A stretch of 64,000 bases of DNA from Spirodela intermedia (lineage: Eukaryota; Streptophyta; Magnoliopsida; Alismatales; Araceae): NCBI GenBank assembly GCA_902729315.2, contig LR746271.1, positions 1,079,501 through 1,143,500 on the forward strand. The letters run 5' to 3'. This document shows, one piece after another, positions 39,128-51,267 of this stretch. The notes beneath the pieces were generated by a model. It worked only from the letters and a program-made list of their open reading frames with translations. It was not told where the DNA came from and searched no databases. Position 1 is the first letter of the stretch, and each line of letters begins with the position of its first letter. Position numbers and translations under genes: made by a program.

Positions 39128-40521
39128 GTACTCACAGCCCTCTTTAGATGAAGGTCTCTTCAACCGCCGGTAGACGGAAAATTCTGTGATATCCCATATC
39201 GATGCTTGCCATGTAGATTCCCCACCATAGTTTGCTGTATATATTTCCACAGCACATAGCATATTTAAATATATATATACATATATATGGTATTCAGTGT
39301 GAGCTATCTAGTCTTGGGTTCTGTGTATCTCTTGATGAATGTTCTTGTCTGGTCATCATCAAATCAAGCTGGGAGCTTCATCATCAAGTTGAGTGTATCC
39401 TGATTAGAGCCATGATCTTGTTCCTCCCTTGTCATGTAAAAGTCCACTGAGATCATTATCCTCTCCTCTGAAAGCTTATCAGAAGAACAGCTCGGTGAGG
39501 GCATCCTGATTGGAGCCAAGATCTTGTTGCCTCCCCTTGTAATGTAAAATCTCAGTATAAGTCAAATTGATATAGTTCTCAGCTTGTTTCTGTCCTTGCA
39601 GTCAACTGTTCTCTGAAAATTTCTGGAAAATTTATATTGTTGAATGTTCCTGTATATCAATGAAATGAAGATGGAAGCATTACCATCAAGTTGAGTGCTT
39701 TACACGGTTTCTTGAACAGATGTCAGACACATTATCATTTTATACGATTCCTATTTATATGATTCTCAGATTGAAAAAAAATGTGTGGTTTTCTGTGTTA
39801 GGGGAGGGATTATCTTTCTGATTCTCTCTCTCAACTCAGAATTGGAAAATTCTCAAAAAAACCCATTTTGAAGATCATTTTTGGAGTATAGAACGTGTTT
39901 AAGAGGACTATGTGATTATGATTATCCTACCATCTCCTTTGAATTTTTACGGGTTTTAATTTATTTCATTTTTCGTTATCCAATAAAAAAACGAAATGGG
40001 ATTTTATATAACAAATAAATTATTACTGGGTCGTGTGGGGCCCAGCTGTGAAGATTCTTCTACGCCTCGGCCGGCTGACCGTTGACTTGCTTGGAAATCC
40101 GAGAGACTCGTCGAAGACTCAGCAGGCAAACGGATTCTTTTAATCGTCGGGTGGGGCCCAAATATTCGAGAGAGCAGCCTTCTAGGTCCGGGCGGCCCGC
40201 CACAGCCCTTCCGAACAGGATTCCTGGGTCCCGATTGGAATCCAGCTTCTTCTCTTCCCGCCTCTTCGACTAGAGAAGGCACAAATGGCATAGCAGCAGC
40301 GCAGAGGTGAGGGGCGGAGGGACTTCTATAGAGAAGAAGCTCACATCGTCAGAGGAAGGATTTATCGCAGACAGCGGGGAGTTCTCGTCTGGGGTTTTGC
40401 GTTTGGTAGTCAATTCTGAGGGTTTATCACAAATCGTTCCCGTCTCATATTCTGGGTTTTGCCTGGTGGAGGGATTGGAAACCTTCCTTCGGAGGCAGAT
40501 TCTGCTGAAAAGTTCTTCGAG
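39128..40521. other. Intergenic: 3' flank and promoter of the PHD gene
   Basis: A short TA stretch lies near 39268-39288. Two related segments (about 39385-39450 and 39495-39560) share ATCCTGATT, AGCCA.GATCTTGTT and AATGTAAAA-like words, suggesting an old local duplication. No gene is supported. Confidence 0.45.
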
Positions 40522-40633
40522 ATGGGTAGGAGAAAGGAAACGATTGCGGAGGACTACTGCTTCGTCTGTAAGGAGGGAGGAAACCTCCTCATCTGCGAGC
40601 ACAAGTGAGTGGTTGCCTATCCTTTTTTCGTAG

Positions 40634-40672
<39 letters not shown>

Positions 40673-43600
40673 CCCCGTGTTCTTGCTCTTGATCTTGTTC
40701 GGCGGAGTGTTCTAGATAGAGCGGGGGCCAGGTGGGCCTTCATTGAAACACCCAATGCTCTGTGACTGTCTGTGGATCTCTGCCTGCCCGATTTGAGATG
40801 TTTGCGTCTCAGACATTTTTTATTCACTGGATAAATATTTTTTATATCGTAGAAGAGGCGCGTTCCATTAGAGAAGAAAAAAAGATGAAGAACCTAGGGG
40901 TAGCTAACAATGCCAAGTTTTCTCTTGTGATCGCAGCAAGAGTAAGACCAATGGGGAATAGAGTAGGAGATGCTCTAGTCCACCGACACAGAGTAGGAGA
41001 TGCTCACAGACATGAGATTGTCAGGCTGTCATTTGTTCTCTGATGTCAATACACAGAAAACATCTTAGAAGTGGCCCCACAGACAGTAAACTTCGATCAT
41101 GGGCTGCAGGCGAGTGCTGGCCTCTGAACGAGAAATCATCTGTCTTTTAAATGTCTGCTTCTGAGGAATTTCTCTGGTGGAGTAATCTACAAAACGATAA
41201 ATCTTTAGGAAACAGCGGTGGCCTTGTTTATTAAAAATTGAAAATTACTTTAATTTTAAAAAAATCGTAGAAATATATACAAACAGTCTTGTTCCATGAA
41301 AAAAGTATGTGCCCTTGTTTCTATTTTTTTTTCTTCAGAATCTATTCATTTTCATTGTTTTTAAAAAAATTTAACGTATTGTTCACATATGATTGATCGA
41401 GTGCCTTATTAAACTATCGCTAACACTAAGTAAGGTGAGTGAGAAGCAAGCAAATCAAACAATGAACCAATACTGTCTCCAAGCAAGGACAATCAAAAGC
41501 TTAAAATTGAATTCCCTTTCAACAAGGGAAATAGTAAAAATGTTTCGGCATCTAAGAAGGTATCAAAATCAAGAATGTCTCAAAACACATTCAAAAAGAA
41601 GTATTTTAAGAATAAAAGATAGAGAAGGTGCATACTCACAGATGGCTGAGCTTTAGAAGAGCACATAAAGAGTCCATACTCTCAGGAATTGTTTGGTGAA
41701 AGCTACCGTAGATAAAGCAGTTTGTCATTTTCTGGTCTCGGATTGTTAATATGGTATGCATAGGCTTCAAGTTTACATTCAGTTTGAGTAATTTTATTTT
41801 TCTATATAAATTGTGGTTTATACCAAAAAAAATTGTCATCACACATTGCAATATCTGAACTAGTTTTTGCTTGATGTTTCAAGGAAAACCATTCTTATTT
41901 TTTTTTATATAATTTTTGGATCCACAGCAGAATAGCTAAGATTCTATCACTATCCCTGTACAGTTTGTCCAGTCTTTCAATTACATGCTTTAAATTATTA
42001 GAAACAACCATATTCTTCGGTTATCTCCAATTTAGCATTTGTGTTAATCCATGTTTTAATTTTTTAGCATTTTTTTTCTACGTTCTATGGTTTCATTTCT
42101 TCAAAGCTAACGATAAGTTATTCAATAGAGGTTGTCTTAAAGTATATCATCCTCAGTGTGTGGGCAAGGACGAGTCCTTTCTGGAGGCAGAAGAGCGCTG
42201 GACTTGCAGTAAGATAGCTGATGCTTTTATCACATTTTTTGATATTGTTTCTGACTCAGTTCCCTAGACTGACTTATTCCTATCCCTCTTAGCATGAAAT
42301 CTCATGCTTTACAAACTGTGGCGGCTCTTCATGCAAATTCTTCATCTTGTTCTGACTCATTATTACATTTTATAATTCATGCGAAACAGAACATCTCGTT
42401 CCTTTATGACCTAGATTACTAGATGCTCTGCATTTTGTGACAAATTATTTGTTATTCTTTCTGTCAAGTTAAGCAAACTGAGTTAGCTTGTGTAGAAATT
42501 AAGAATGAAAGAAGAAGAGACAATTGGAGAATAGAGAGGGGAAACACCTGAAATCTATGGTGTAGAAATGGCGGAGAAGAATAACGTTCTCACAGTTCCC
42601 ACAACCCAAAGGCAATAGCATATGTGATTCCAACATGGTACATGTCATTTGGATCCAAGCAGACCCAACAACGAACAAATAATTATTCGTCAAAAACTTT
42701 TATTATTTTATGGTATTATTCGCTGATGGCGCATGAGTTGTGTTGAAATGATTTTTTATGGAATAACTTTCTCACAGTTCCCACAACCCAAAGGCAATAG
42801 CATATGTGATTCCAACATGGTACATATCATTTGTGATCCAAGCAGGCCCAACAACGAAAAAATAATGATTTGTCAAAAACTTGTATTTTTTGATGGTATT
42901 ACTTGCTGAAGGTGCATGAGTTGTGTTGAAATGATTTATTGTGGCATCTATCTCATTGGTGATAGGTTGGCATACGTGCTTCACCTGCAATAGGAGTTCA
43001 AAATTTCAATGTTTCTGTTGTCCAAAGGCTTTCTGTAAAGCGTGCATCAGAGCTACTGAGTTTGTGGAATTGAGGAACTCAAAGGGATTCTGCAGTTACT
43101 GCGTGAAACTGTTAATGTTGGCGGAAGAAAATGCAGATCTTGACTTGGATGAAGTAAGCTTCTCCACTGGCACTATGATGTTTCTTATTTTTTTAACTAT
43201 ATGTTCTTCACTGTTGTTCTACTTTACTCTGTTCAAAAAATTAAAGAGCGGCTTGCCACTCCTCCTGTATGAAAAAAATTCCAAAAATTCCACGTTATCG
43301 TTTGAATGCAATAACTGAATTAAGACGCTGAAATTTCACAATTTTCAAGCACGATCCTTCTTGGAAATTAAAAAAATGGAAAAAAAAACTGGCAACGACA
43401 GTCATTGTAGTAAAGTAGATTAAAAGATCTCATTGGAAAGGTGTAACATGTATATGCCTCAATTATTCTATTATTTATTGGTTCTAGTTTGTCGGTATCC
43501 ATGTTATCTCATCATCATTTTTTCTTAATTAATACCTGAAGTTATACGCAGTTGACTACTTGCAAAGTTCATTTTACAGGGAAAAATGGACTCTGAGGAT

Positions 43601-45207
43601 ACTGAAACTCCCGAGTTCTTGTTCATGGAGTACTGGTATCTCATCAAAAAACAAGAGAAGATAACCTCGAAAGATCTCTGTGAAGTGGAAGCTCTGTTGA
43701 AGAAAGAACAGAATTATAAAGTTCCATGTAAGTACGGTCAAAATATCGAAGAACAAGGAGAAATGATGTCTAATTCGGAGGATACTTGTAACAGACTTGA
43801 TGGTGAAAAAGCGTCATTCCTGGATAACAGAGCATTGAGGACTAGGCACAATGGCAGCTCAAAAAGACTTAGATTTAAGAAAAGATACTTCAGAGGCTGG
43901 GGATCTGTTGAACTCATCGAATTCCTTACTTTCCTTGGAAAAGATGCGACGCAGCCCCTGGATAGGTGGGATGTTAATAAAATCATAGAGAGCTACATTC
44001 ATGAGAACAGTCTTCTGCATCCCTACAGGAAGAAAAAGACGGTTTTGTGCGACGAGAAGCTGCATACCCTTTTTGGCAAAGGCACTGTGAAGGTTCGTAA
44101 GATATATAATCTATTAGAAGGCCATTTTGCCTCAAATCCAGCTTCAGATGACTCCGCTTCCGGATCAGAAGGGGATTCTGATCTAGAAACTAGAAAGAAG
44201 TCGAGGACAAGTTCTGACCCCAAGAAAGGAAATCAAGGAGAAGACGTGTGTGAGCTTCCAGGAGGCCGGTTTGCCTCAATGGTATACGAAAACATTAAGT
44301 TGGTCTATCTCAGGAGATCCCTGATCATGGAGCTGTTGAGTAACCCACAAACATTTGAAAGAAAAGTAATCGGATGTTTTGTGAGAATCAAGAATGATCC
44401 TAAGGATGTTAACTTTTCGCCTGATAAAGTCTACATGCTTCGAAAAGTTTCTGGTTAGTCAACTTCGTTCTTAGTGATCAGTTCACAACTTTAACTTTCC
44501 TTTCAGCTTGGCGGAGGTAGTAACCAGACGTGACATGGCAGGCATCAGCATTGTCTCAGAGGCGTACATGGTTGGGGGAGAGAGCACAAGCATTGTTTTG
44601 TGTGCTTCTAACTGCTCGAAAAATATCCATATTTCTATGCTGTCCGATGATGATTTCGAGGAGGTATGCACACTATTTATTGCTCCTTTAGTGACATCCT
44701 TAAGATATTCGGCAGTGTGAAAATCTTTGTGTGATTTTTTTTTCTCATTTATTACCTTTATAAAAACATTTTCCATGATTGTTTTAATTTATTTTGCCTT
44801 TTCTACGATGACTTCAACTTATTGTTGTAGTCTTGGCACTCAGTTTATTGAAGAACCGCGCTTTATTATAATTTCCAATATCCAGTGCCGATTGTTGTCA
44901 CCTGATCTCGTTGACAGGTAGAGTGTGAAGATCTCCGGCAGTTGGTTCAGAAAGGGCTCTTCGCTAGGCCCACTGTTGTAAGTTCTAGGCTAATATAGCA
45001 ATCACTGAACTTTATCCAGCATGTTATATGCTATAATATAATTGATTACTTGTCTTAATTAGAGATATTTCGGAGGATCTCTTGCAATTTCTCTTCTTGA
45101 CTTTCCTCACAGCTTGTCTTATGTGCCATTTTCAGGTAGAATTCGAGGAAAAATCCAGAACCATTCATGAAGATATCCTGAACCATGTATTAAGACTGTT
45201 ATTTGCA

Positions 45208-45240
<33 letters not shown>

Positions 45241-46238
45241 TTATTAATGATTATTACCCCGGGGTTACATCCACTTTTTTATCTATAATTTCTTCATGCT
45301 CATGAACCCATTGAGTGGTTCAACATGAGGATGTTTATATAACACGAAGTGTTTTCACGCTTATATATATATTTCTGCTTCTCACTGTTATTACTTGTAC
45401 TGGCTTTGTTTCTCAGTGGATCAAACGAGAAATCTCAATTCTGCAAAGGAAAATTGAGAGAGCCAACGAGAAAGGATGGAGTAGAGAATATCCTTGTCAG
45501 TTTGACATTGGATGTACATTCTGAAAATGCATTCTGAGTCTGACTTCTTGTGTGCGATCTAGAAAACATTAACTGAGAGAATTTATAACCTTAATCTATA
45601 AACCTCTGATACGACTTTATGATTCATTTCGAACCATATAGGGAAGCATAAACTTGGTGGGTTCATCAGGAGTTCTTAGATATCACCTTCAGATTTGCAT
45701 GACTAGACGCTTATAGAAAAATATGCTTCATTTTTGTGAAAGAGGATGGGTTATATCTATGGACCGAATCACATTTGGGCTTCTATTTTTCCCAAAAAAG
45801 AAGTGAATTTTGATTTTTATCTTTCACTATATTTGGGTTATGTGCATAGTGCCAACCTTGACCTTGTTCTGATTCTCACAAAATGGGAACATATAGAGAG
45901 AAGAGCTCTTCTTCAAACAGACAGCGAGCAAGAACGCCTCCTGAAGGAGATCCCGAAAGCCATTCCAGATGTGGAAGAACCAGCGGGGGATAGACCAAAT
46001 CCTCCGCTGAAGATCCAGAAAGGAGGTGAAGATGAAGGTTTTTTCTTCATAGCATATCTTTTAATAGTAAAGTTTGACATTAATTTTAAAAAAAAACGAT
46101 CCCCTTTAATCTAATTCCTTTCCAGCAACTATTTTCCATTTTTAGCTACCAACATCATCTTTAAATCATTTTTTCCCAGACCCTGCAACAACTATAATTG
46201 AAGTGAGGATCACAAGGCTGAATCTGTCTCTTCTATGA
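40522..46238 (+). CDS. PHD-SWIB-Plus3 chromatin protein (At5g08430/NERD-related)
   Basis: A nuclear protein of the plant group combining a PHD finger, SWIB/MDM2 and Plus-3 (RTF1-like) domains, linked in relatives to histone reading and DNA methylation. Ten exons close in frame (584 residues): 40522-40604, 42129-42208, 42966-43153, 43580-44453, 44521-44663, 44918-44977, 45136-45186, 45417-45487, 45880-46025 and 46180-46238. An extended PHD (about 10-110) reads [18 protein letters not shown] then [23 protein letters not shown] (about 219-299) contains [11 protein letters not shown] and [14 protein letters not shown]. Plus-3 (about 346-460) contains [14 protein letters not shown] coiled segment ([14 protein letters not shown]) follows. 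Intron 8 is AT-AC. No GYF domain is seen before the stop. The exon 5 acceptor (GGAGGTAG) was chosen because only it fits the phase; the stronger TTTCAG 14 nt upstream does not. Confidence 0.85.
42579..42946. repeat. Tandem duplication of ~182 bp in intron 2 of the PHD gene
   Basis: Copy 1 (42579-42760) and copy 2 (42761-42946) share CTCACAGTTCCCACAACCC, GGCAATAGCATATGTGATTC, CCAACATGGTACAT and GCATGAGTTGTGTTGAAATG. Copy 2 ends about 20 nt before the exon 3 acceptor. Confidence 0.92.
45488..45879 (+). other. U12-type AT-AC intron
   Basis: The 5' splice site reads ATATCCTTG, an exact match to the minor-spliceosome consensus. A CCTTGAC branch-point-like element at 45856-45862 sits 18 nt before the terminal CAC. 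Removing 45488-45879 joins AGA-GA to A-AAA-TGG and keeps the frame into [19 protein letters not shown]. The nearby GT-AG options produce a stop at the junction, break the frame, or fail to match the family. Confidence 0.8.
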
Positions 46239-46275
46239 AAACGATATTTTCTGGAAGTAGATCATCTTTAAAGCA

Positions 46276-46320
<45 letters not shown>

Positions 46321-46557
46321 TTGATACTAGTCGATGTAATTCATATTTTCATTTAGTTTAAGATCACGTGGGTTTATGCAGCATTCATCGAAGACCCCAT
46401 AAAGAATGAAGGTCGATCCTTCTTTATATCCTTAAACCATGTTTTTTGTTCAGCTCCAATGATCCTGGAAACTAGTGACACCCCCCCCCTCTGTTTCTTG
46501 CAGAAGAAGAGCTGTGAGTCTGTAGAAGGATGAAGCAGGGACGCCGGGTTTTTTAAA

Positions 46558-46593
<36 letters not shown>

Positions 46594-47637
46594 ATTTTGA
46601 TCCTTCCCCCGAGGCGACTGGGTAATCCAGAAGAATCCAAGCCGTTTATTGAGGATATGCTCAACTATTTTGTTTAGCCGAGGAGCAGGAATATATACAA
46701 CTCTCCTCAGGTTTCTGCAGAAGGGCATTTGACCAAGGATCTTTTTGTAAGTGCTTCCATACTTGTTTTGTAAAAATACCCCTCACTTCAGCTTTATGGA
46801 TATGGATGGGTTCGTGAACAAGAATCTCTTCTGGTGTATTTGTGAAAACCAAGAAAAGAAGGGGGTACTTTAAAAAAAAATACCAACTCTGACCCGCCCA
46901 AGGGGGGTATTTTTTGATGTACCCTTTAAATTTTATTAATCAATAATATATCCTCCATAGACGATTTTGAAGGGTACAACGTTAATCGAAATAATATCCG
47001 GGACAAAATGAGCGATACCCGAGTTTCGCCAGTAATTTATTGGGCCGATTACCGAGCCACATAAACCCTAGGAGGCCCATTTGACCGACAAAAGGATATA
47101 ACGTTAATTGCAATAATACTTGAGGACGTTATGTACGAAAACCACAATCCCTACATGGGCCGGCCTATGATCTACATATACCCAACTGGCCCATCTTAAA
47201 TAATGGGCTCAACGGAATAGCCTATTTTTTAATGTAATAAGCTATTTTGTGGGCCCATTTGTATTCCACGTAATTTACCAAAAGAGCCCATTATCAATAG
47301 CCTATCCATCCGAAACGGGGCTCAATGGGCCCATTAACAAAAAGCCTCCGATCGGCCCCAATAAGTCGCCGCAACGTACCCCGTACGCCTTCCGTCCTTT
47401 GGACCGAGACAACCGTTAGAAGACATCACCGACCAGACCCGATGAGTGCAGCGAGGCATCTGCCAAAAGCCACGTGCCTAGTATCGAATCCCCATAGTAC
47501 CCCCAATCAAGATGACTCTTCACCGTCTGATCCCTGTTTCCGCAATATCCCCCACGTGATCGCATTCACCACGTAACTTCCTTGGCCAACCCGTTCTTCT
47601 CCAACTGTCGATCCTCCCACCTACAAAAGGACAAAAC

Positions 47638-47672
<35 letters not shown>

Positions 47673-47822
47673 GCTTCTTCTTCCTCCACCCGTCGGTCAA
47701 TCCCTCCACCCCATCGGCGGCTAGAATTTGGCGAGAAGGTCGGTCGTCGTCGTCGTCGGAGTCTGAGCTCGGAACCCTAGATCTGATCGGCTGATTCCCA
47801 ATTCAGAAGACGAGGCCTGGCC
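46239..47822. other. Intergenic with TTA, TA and CT repeats
   Basis: (TTA)n lies at about 46279-46318 and (TA)n at 46561-46590. (CT)n at 47639-47671 falls in the probable leader of the DUF538 gene. Repeated TGGGCC/GGCCCA words occur at 47040-47330. No gene is supported. Confidence 0.55.
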
Positions 47823-48335
47823 ATGGCGCCGATCTTGAGGAGGGAGAGCTTCTCCCTGGCGGTGGCGCTGCTGATCTGCTCCCTCGCGGCGTCGCCGGCG
47901 GCGGCGGACGCGCCGACGGCCTACGAGATGCTGGAGAAGTACGGCTTCCCGAAGGGGATCCTGCCGGAGGGGGCGACCTCGTACGTTCTGCGGGAGGATA
48001 AGACCTTCGAGGTCCATCTGGGAGGCCGCGGCGACTGCGATTTCGCTGTGGAGGGGGGTTACCTGCTCAACTACAAGAGGAAGATCTCCGGGAGACTGGA
48101 CGAGGCCGCTGGAGCTCTGACAGAGCTCAAGGGAGTCAGCGTGAAGGTTCTCTTCGTCTGGTTTGGGATCGGCGAGGTCGTGAAGGGGCAGAACTCACTC
48201 AGCTTCTACGTCGGCCCTCTCTCTGCCTCATTCCCCCTCTCCAACTTCGAGGACTGCCCTCGCTGCCGCTGCGGCTTCAACTGCTCCCCCGAAGCCGCGG
48301 AGGAAGCCGCCGCCGCCTCGTTCGCAGATTCATAG
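47823..48335 (+). CDS. DUF538 secreted protein
   Basis: An intronless, GC-rich gene of 170 residues. A signal peptide (about 1-28, ending AASPAAAD) precedes the DUF538 core: AYEMLEKYGFPKGILPEG, SYVLREDKTFEVHLGG, then LKGVSVKVLFVWFGIGEVV and SLSFYVGPLSASFPLSNFED. The C-terminal part has a Cys cluster (CPRCRCGFNC) and an Ala/Glu-rich tail. The length and motif order match the plant family, whose biochemical role is unsettled; some members bind lipids or are stress-linked. The gene is convergent with the glycosyltransferase to its right. Confidence 0.92.
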   Translation: MAPILRRESFSLAVALLICSLAASPAAADAPTAYEMLEKYGFPKGILPEGATSYVLREDKTFEVHLGGRGDCDFAVEGGYLLNYKRKISGRLDEAAGALTELKGVSVKVLFVWFGIGEVVKGQNSLSFYVGPLSASFPLSNFEDCPRCRCGFNCSPEAAEEAAAASFADS

Positions 48336-48949
48336 GATCGCCCTCGGCAACTTTTTGTACCATTCCTCGCGCTGTCTATCAGATTCATAGAAATCTCCCA
48401 CCATATTCTGTGCTTTTGGATGCTTCTCCGAGAATAAACGATCAGATTTTTTTCCGTGTGCTCCATGTGTTCTTCGCGAGGCCAGGAAACCTCCAAGATC
48501 CCCTCCCCCATACCGCCCCACTCCACGGGATCTTCCCTCCGTCCCTCGCTCTGCTCTCGGAGCCTAGCAGGAGAGAGAAGGTCGGCATCTCTGCGATCCA
48601 CCAGGCTGATTTCGCCATCGGCATTGAAGATCAGATGCCGCAGACCCAGAAGCAGATCAATCAAACTGTCGAGAACCCCCGAACCCAAATCTCTGAGAAA
48701 TGGAGGAAATAATTAATGTGACCTCTGTACAAGAACTGAAACATCATGGGATCAGAAGAAATCAAGGAGCTGAAAGAGCAAATAGACCAATGCCATTGAA
48801 TTCATCAGCACTTCTCAAGATGAAAAACAGAGAAGGCCCCCCGAATGCCCCTAGAACCAGAACTCCAAACAGATTAAAAAGAATCTGGCGGCGACCCAAA
48901 AGTCCAACGATGGAAACATCCCCAACACGGGAAGGAGCAAAGAATGGGT
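48336..48949. other. Convergent 3' flanks of DUF538 and the glycosyltransferase
   Basis: Short ORFs on both strands are not conserved-looking. Nothing beyond 3' untranslated sequence is seen. Confidence 0.5.
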
Positions 48950-51267
48950 TCAGAACTTCATCACTGTTTGACTGATCTTGAGAAGGGGCTCCAGAGCACT
49001 GGGCGCAAACTTCCTCGCGAAGAGGAAGCAAACGGACGTGGGCTTGGAGTTGTATGTGCAGATGGTCCCATTGTTCCTGATGGACTGGATGAAGGTCTCG
49101 TTGACATCTGCCCGGCCGAACTGGGCCGGATGAGGGCCCAACCTCGACCAGTCAACCCAGGTGACTGTTCTGTTTGCATTCAACTCCCCATGGAACATGT
49201 TCAAGTAGGTGGGTATGTAGTGTTCATCAGGGTAGCAGGAGGGCTTGCAGTACCTTCTGAAGATGGAGTAATACTTGGAGTCTGAGACAATGTCGATGGC
49301 CAATTCTCTGCTCATCTCAAACCACTCGGACCCTTTTCTCCACTGGTAGAGAGAGATCTCGGGGGCCATGCTTCGGGAGTAGCGCCCCCGCCCACGATGC
49401 GATGGGTCGTCGTATGATTCTACGTAGCTCTGCTCCGAGTTGATCAGATATTTGTACACGGTCGGAAAATTGAAGACAGGTATGCAGCTCTCGGAGAGAA
49501 GAACGAAGCGCTCATTTGAAAAGTCCAGCAGGGCATTTCCCATGAGCCGTTTCTCAGCATCCACCAATGATACTGATCCCCATGAGACGTCCTGCATGAT
49601 AAGAGAAATTGTTAAATACGTCTCTCCAGAGAATATTGGTTGCTTCGATTAAATGTAAATAATAACAGGGAAATTACAAGTTAAAAAAACCGGGTTTTTA
49701 TGATTTTCTTTCAGTTCATATTACGTGACACCAATATTGTTGCCAGGTTCGATCAATACAGCAGTTCTTATCTAAAACTAAAACGTAGATTCTCATGAAT
49801 ATGTCAATGAAGAAGACTGAGAGCGTTCTTTGCTTGTTCTGGATATTGAGCTAGAAAGAAGCCCAGATGCGTTAGATCTTGGTGAAAGACGAGAAAAAAT
49901 TTAGTTTACCTAGCTTTCTTTCACAATGTTTCTTAATGTCATGGATCAACCTGAGTTCACAGTTCACAATGTTCCAGGGTATCGCATCATTAAGTTGATG
50001 CTCTCTTCGCTTCATTTTCACTGGTTCTGTCGACAATGAGCATCTGCAATAGTATAATCACATCCAACATACAGTAATTGGTTCTATCATCATAAACCCT
50101 ATCTCTCCAGCAATTAATCGAATCAACATCTACAGCCCATTATGTTCTATCGTTATTTCTAAAAAAAAATATTACCAGAGTCGGAGGTTCATTCAACTTA
50201 AAGCTCACTTGTTTAATGTGTTTAAAAAACAAGGAATTTGATCTCACTCGTCAGTGGAAGCGGATGTTGAGTTCAGGACACATATGCTACAAGATTCCAA
50301 ATCTGACCAAAAATGAATTGAAGAGATATCGATCACGTGTTCTACAAGATCCCCAAATCTGACCGAACATCAATTTGTTGAAAAAAAAAAAAAAAGGAAA
50401 CAAGAAATTCTACTTAGAACACCAATGATAGGGAGTCTGCGCAAGCGGTTGTCCAGGACAAGATTTAAACCTGTCATTCGTTCTTCATTTTAACCTTACA
50501 TCATTCTATCCCCAAATCATAGAGAAAGACTTCTCTTCAGGAGTCACTTCATTGTTATTCTCGGAGCTGGGCTCCAAAGTCACATACAGCTCCAAGTAAG
50601 AACTTGAACACCATTTTAGGAAGCATCAACCCCAGACTTATTAGTTTTCTGTTGGTCGTATTTTATATTTACAACAAATAATCCTGTAAATGATAACCAG
50701 TAAGAGGAAATGAAAATAAGGTGGCGAGCGACTAATGTCTAAAAAGGATTGTACCTGACTTGGTATCTGGCGACCATAGAAAGCGGAATTCTCGGTGACG
50801 TTGAGCTTGTATCCTGGGAGAGCATGCACATAGACTGTGAAGAGTCCCTCGTGGCCATGGAAGAACCTTTCCCACAAGGGTCCAAGTGGCAGAGCACCTC
50901 TAGTCAAGAACATGAAAGCCACCTTGGGCACCCTCTTATATGGAAAATCAGCTTTCTTTGGCACCATGGATCCTCTCCAGAAAAGCTCCTCATCTGTCAT
51001 CTGATGCTTCAACTGCTTCGGTTCGATGTAGCTTTCTATGCTCAGACACTCCTCGATGTAACGAGTGGTGGGAAAGAAGAGTTCGGTCTGGGAACCCAAG
51101 TACCGACTGAAGTGGGTATTCACGGATAAGCCAATCACCCCACCAGCCATGAAAATGACCAGCGCAGTGACAAGCTTTATCACACCCAGTGACCGATCTT
51201 TTCTGGGAGTGGTTGGAAATTGTTCCGGATCCTCCTCATAATGCGCCCCCTTGAATAGCGGTTTCAT
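48950..51267 (-). CDS. Core-2/I-branching GlcNAc-transferase-like (BC10-type, DUF266)
   Basis: A type II Golgi membrane glycosyltransferase of the GT14-related plant group, implicated in cell-wall or arabinogalactan glycosylation. Two exons, 51267-50755 and 49591-48950, encode 384 residues. A short cytosolic tail (MKPLFKGAHYEED) is followed by a membrane anchor (about 29-50, IKLVTALVIFMAGGVIGLSV). The catalytic region has KVAFMFLTRGALPLGPLWER, HEGLFTVYVHALPGY, then ERFVLLSESCIPVFNFP, YCKPSCYPDEHYIPTYL and ICTYNSKPTSVCFLFARKF. ATG 51267 directly follows a CCAG acceptor of a likely 5' UTR intron; the frame stays open upstream, but that part does not look like protein. Intron 1 is 1163 nt. Confidence 0.9.
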
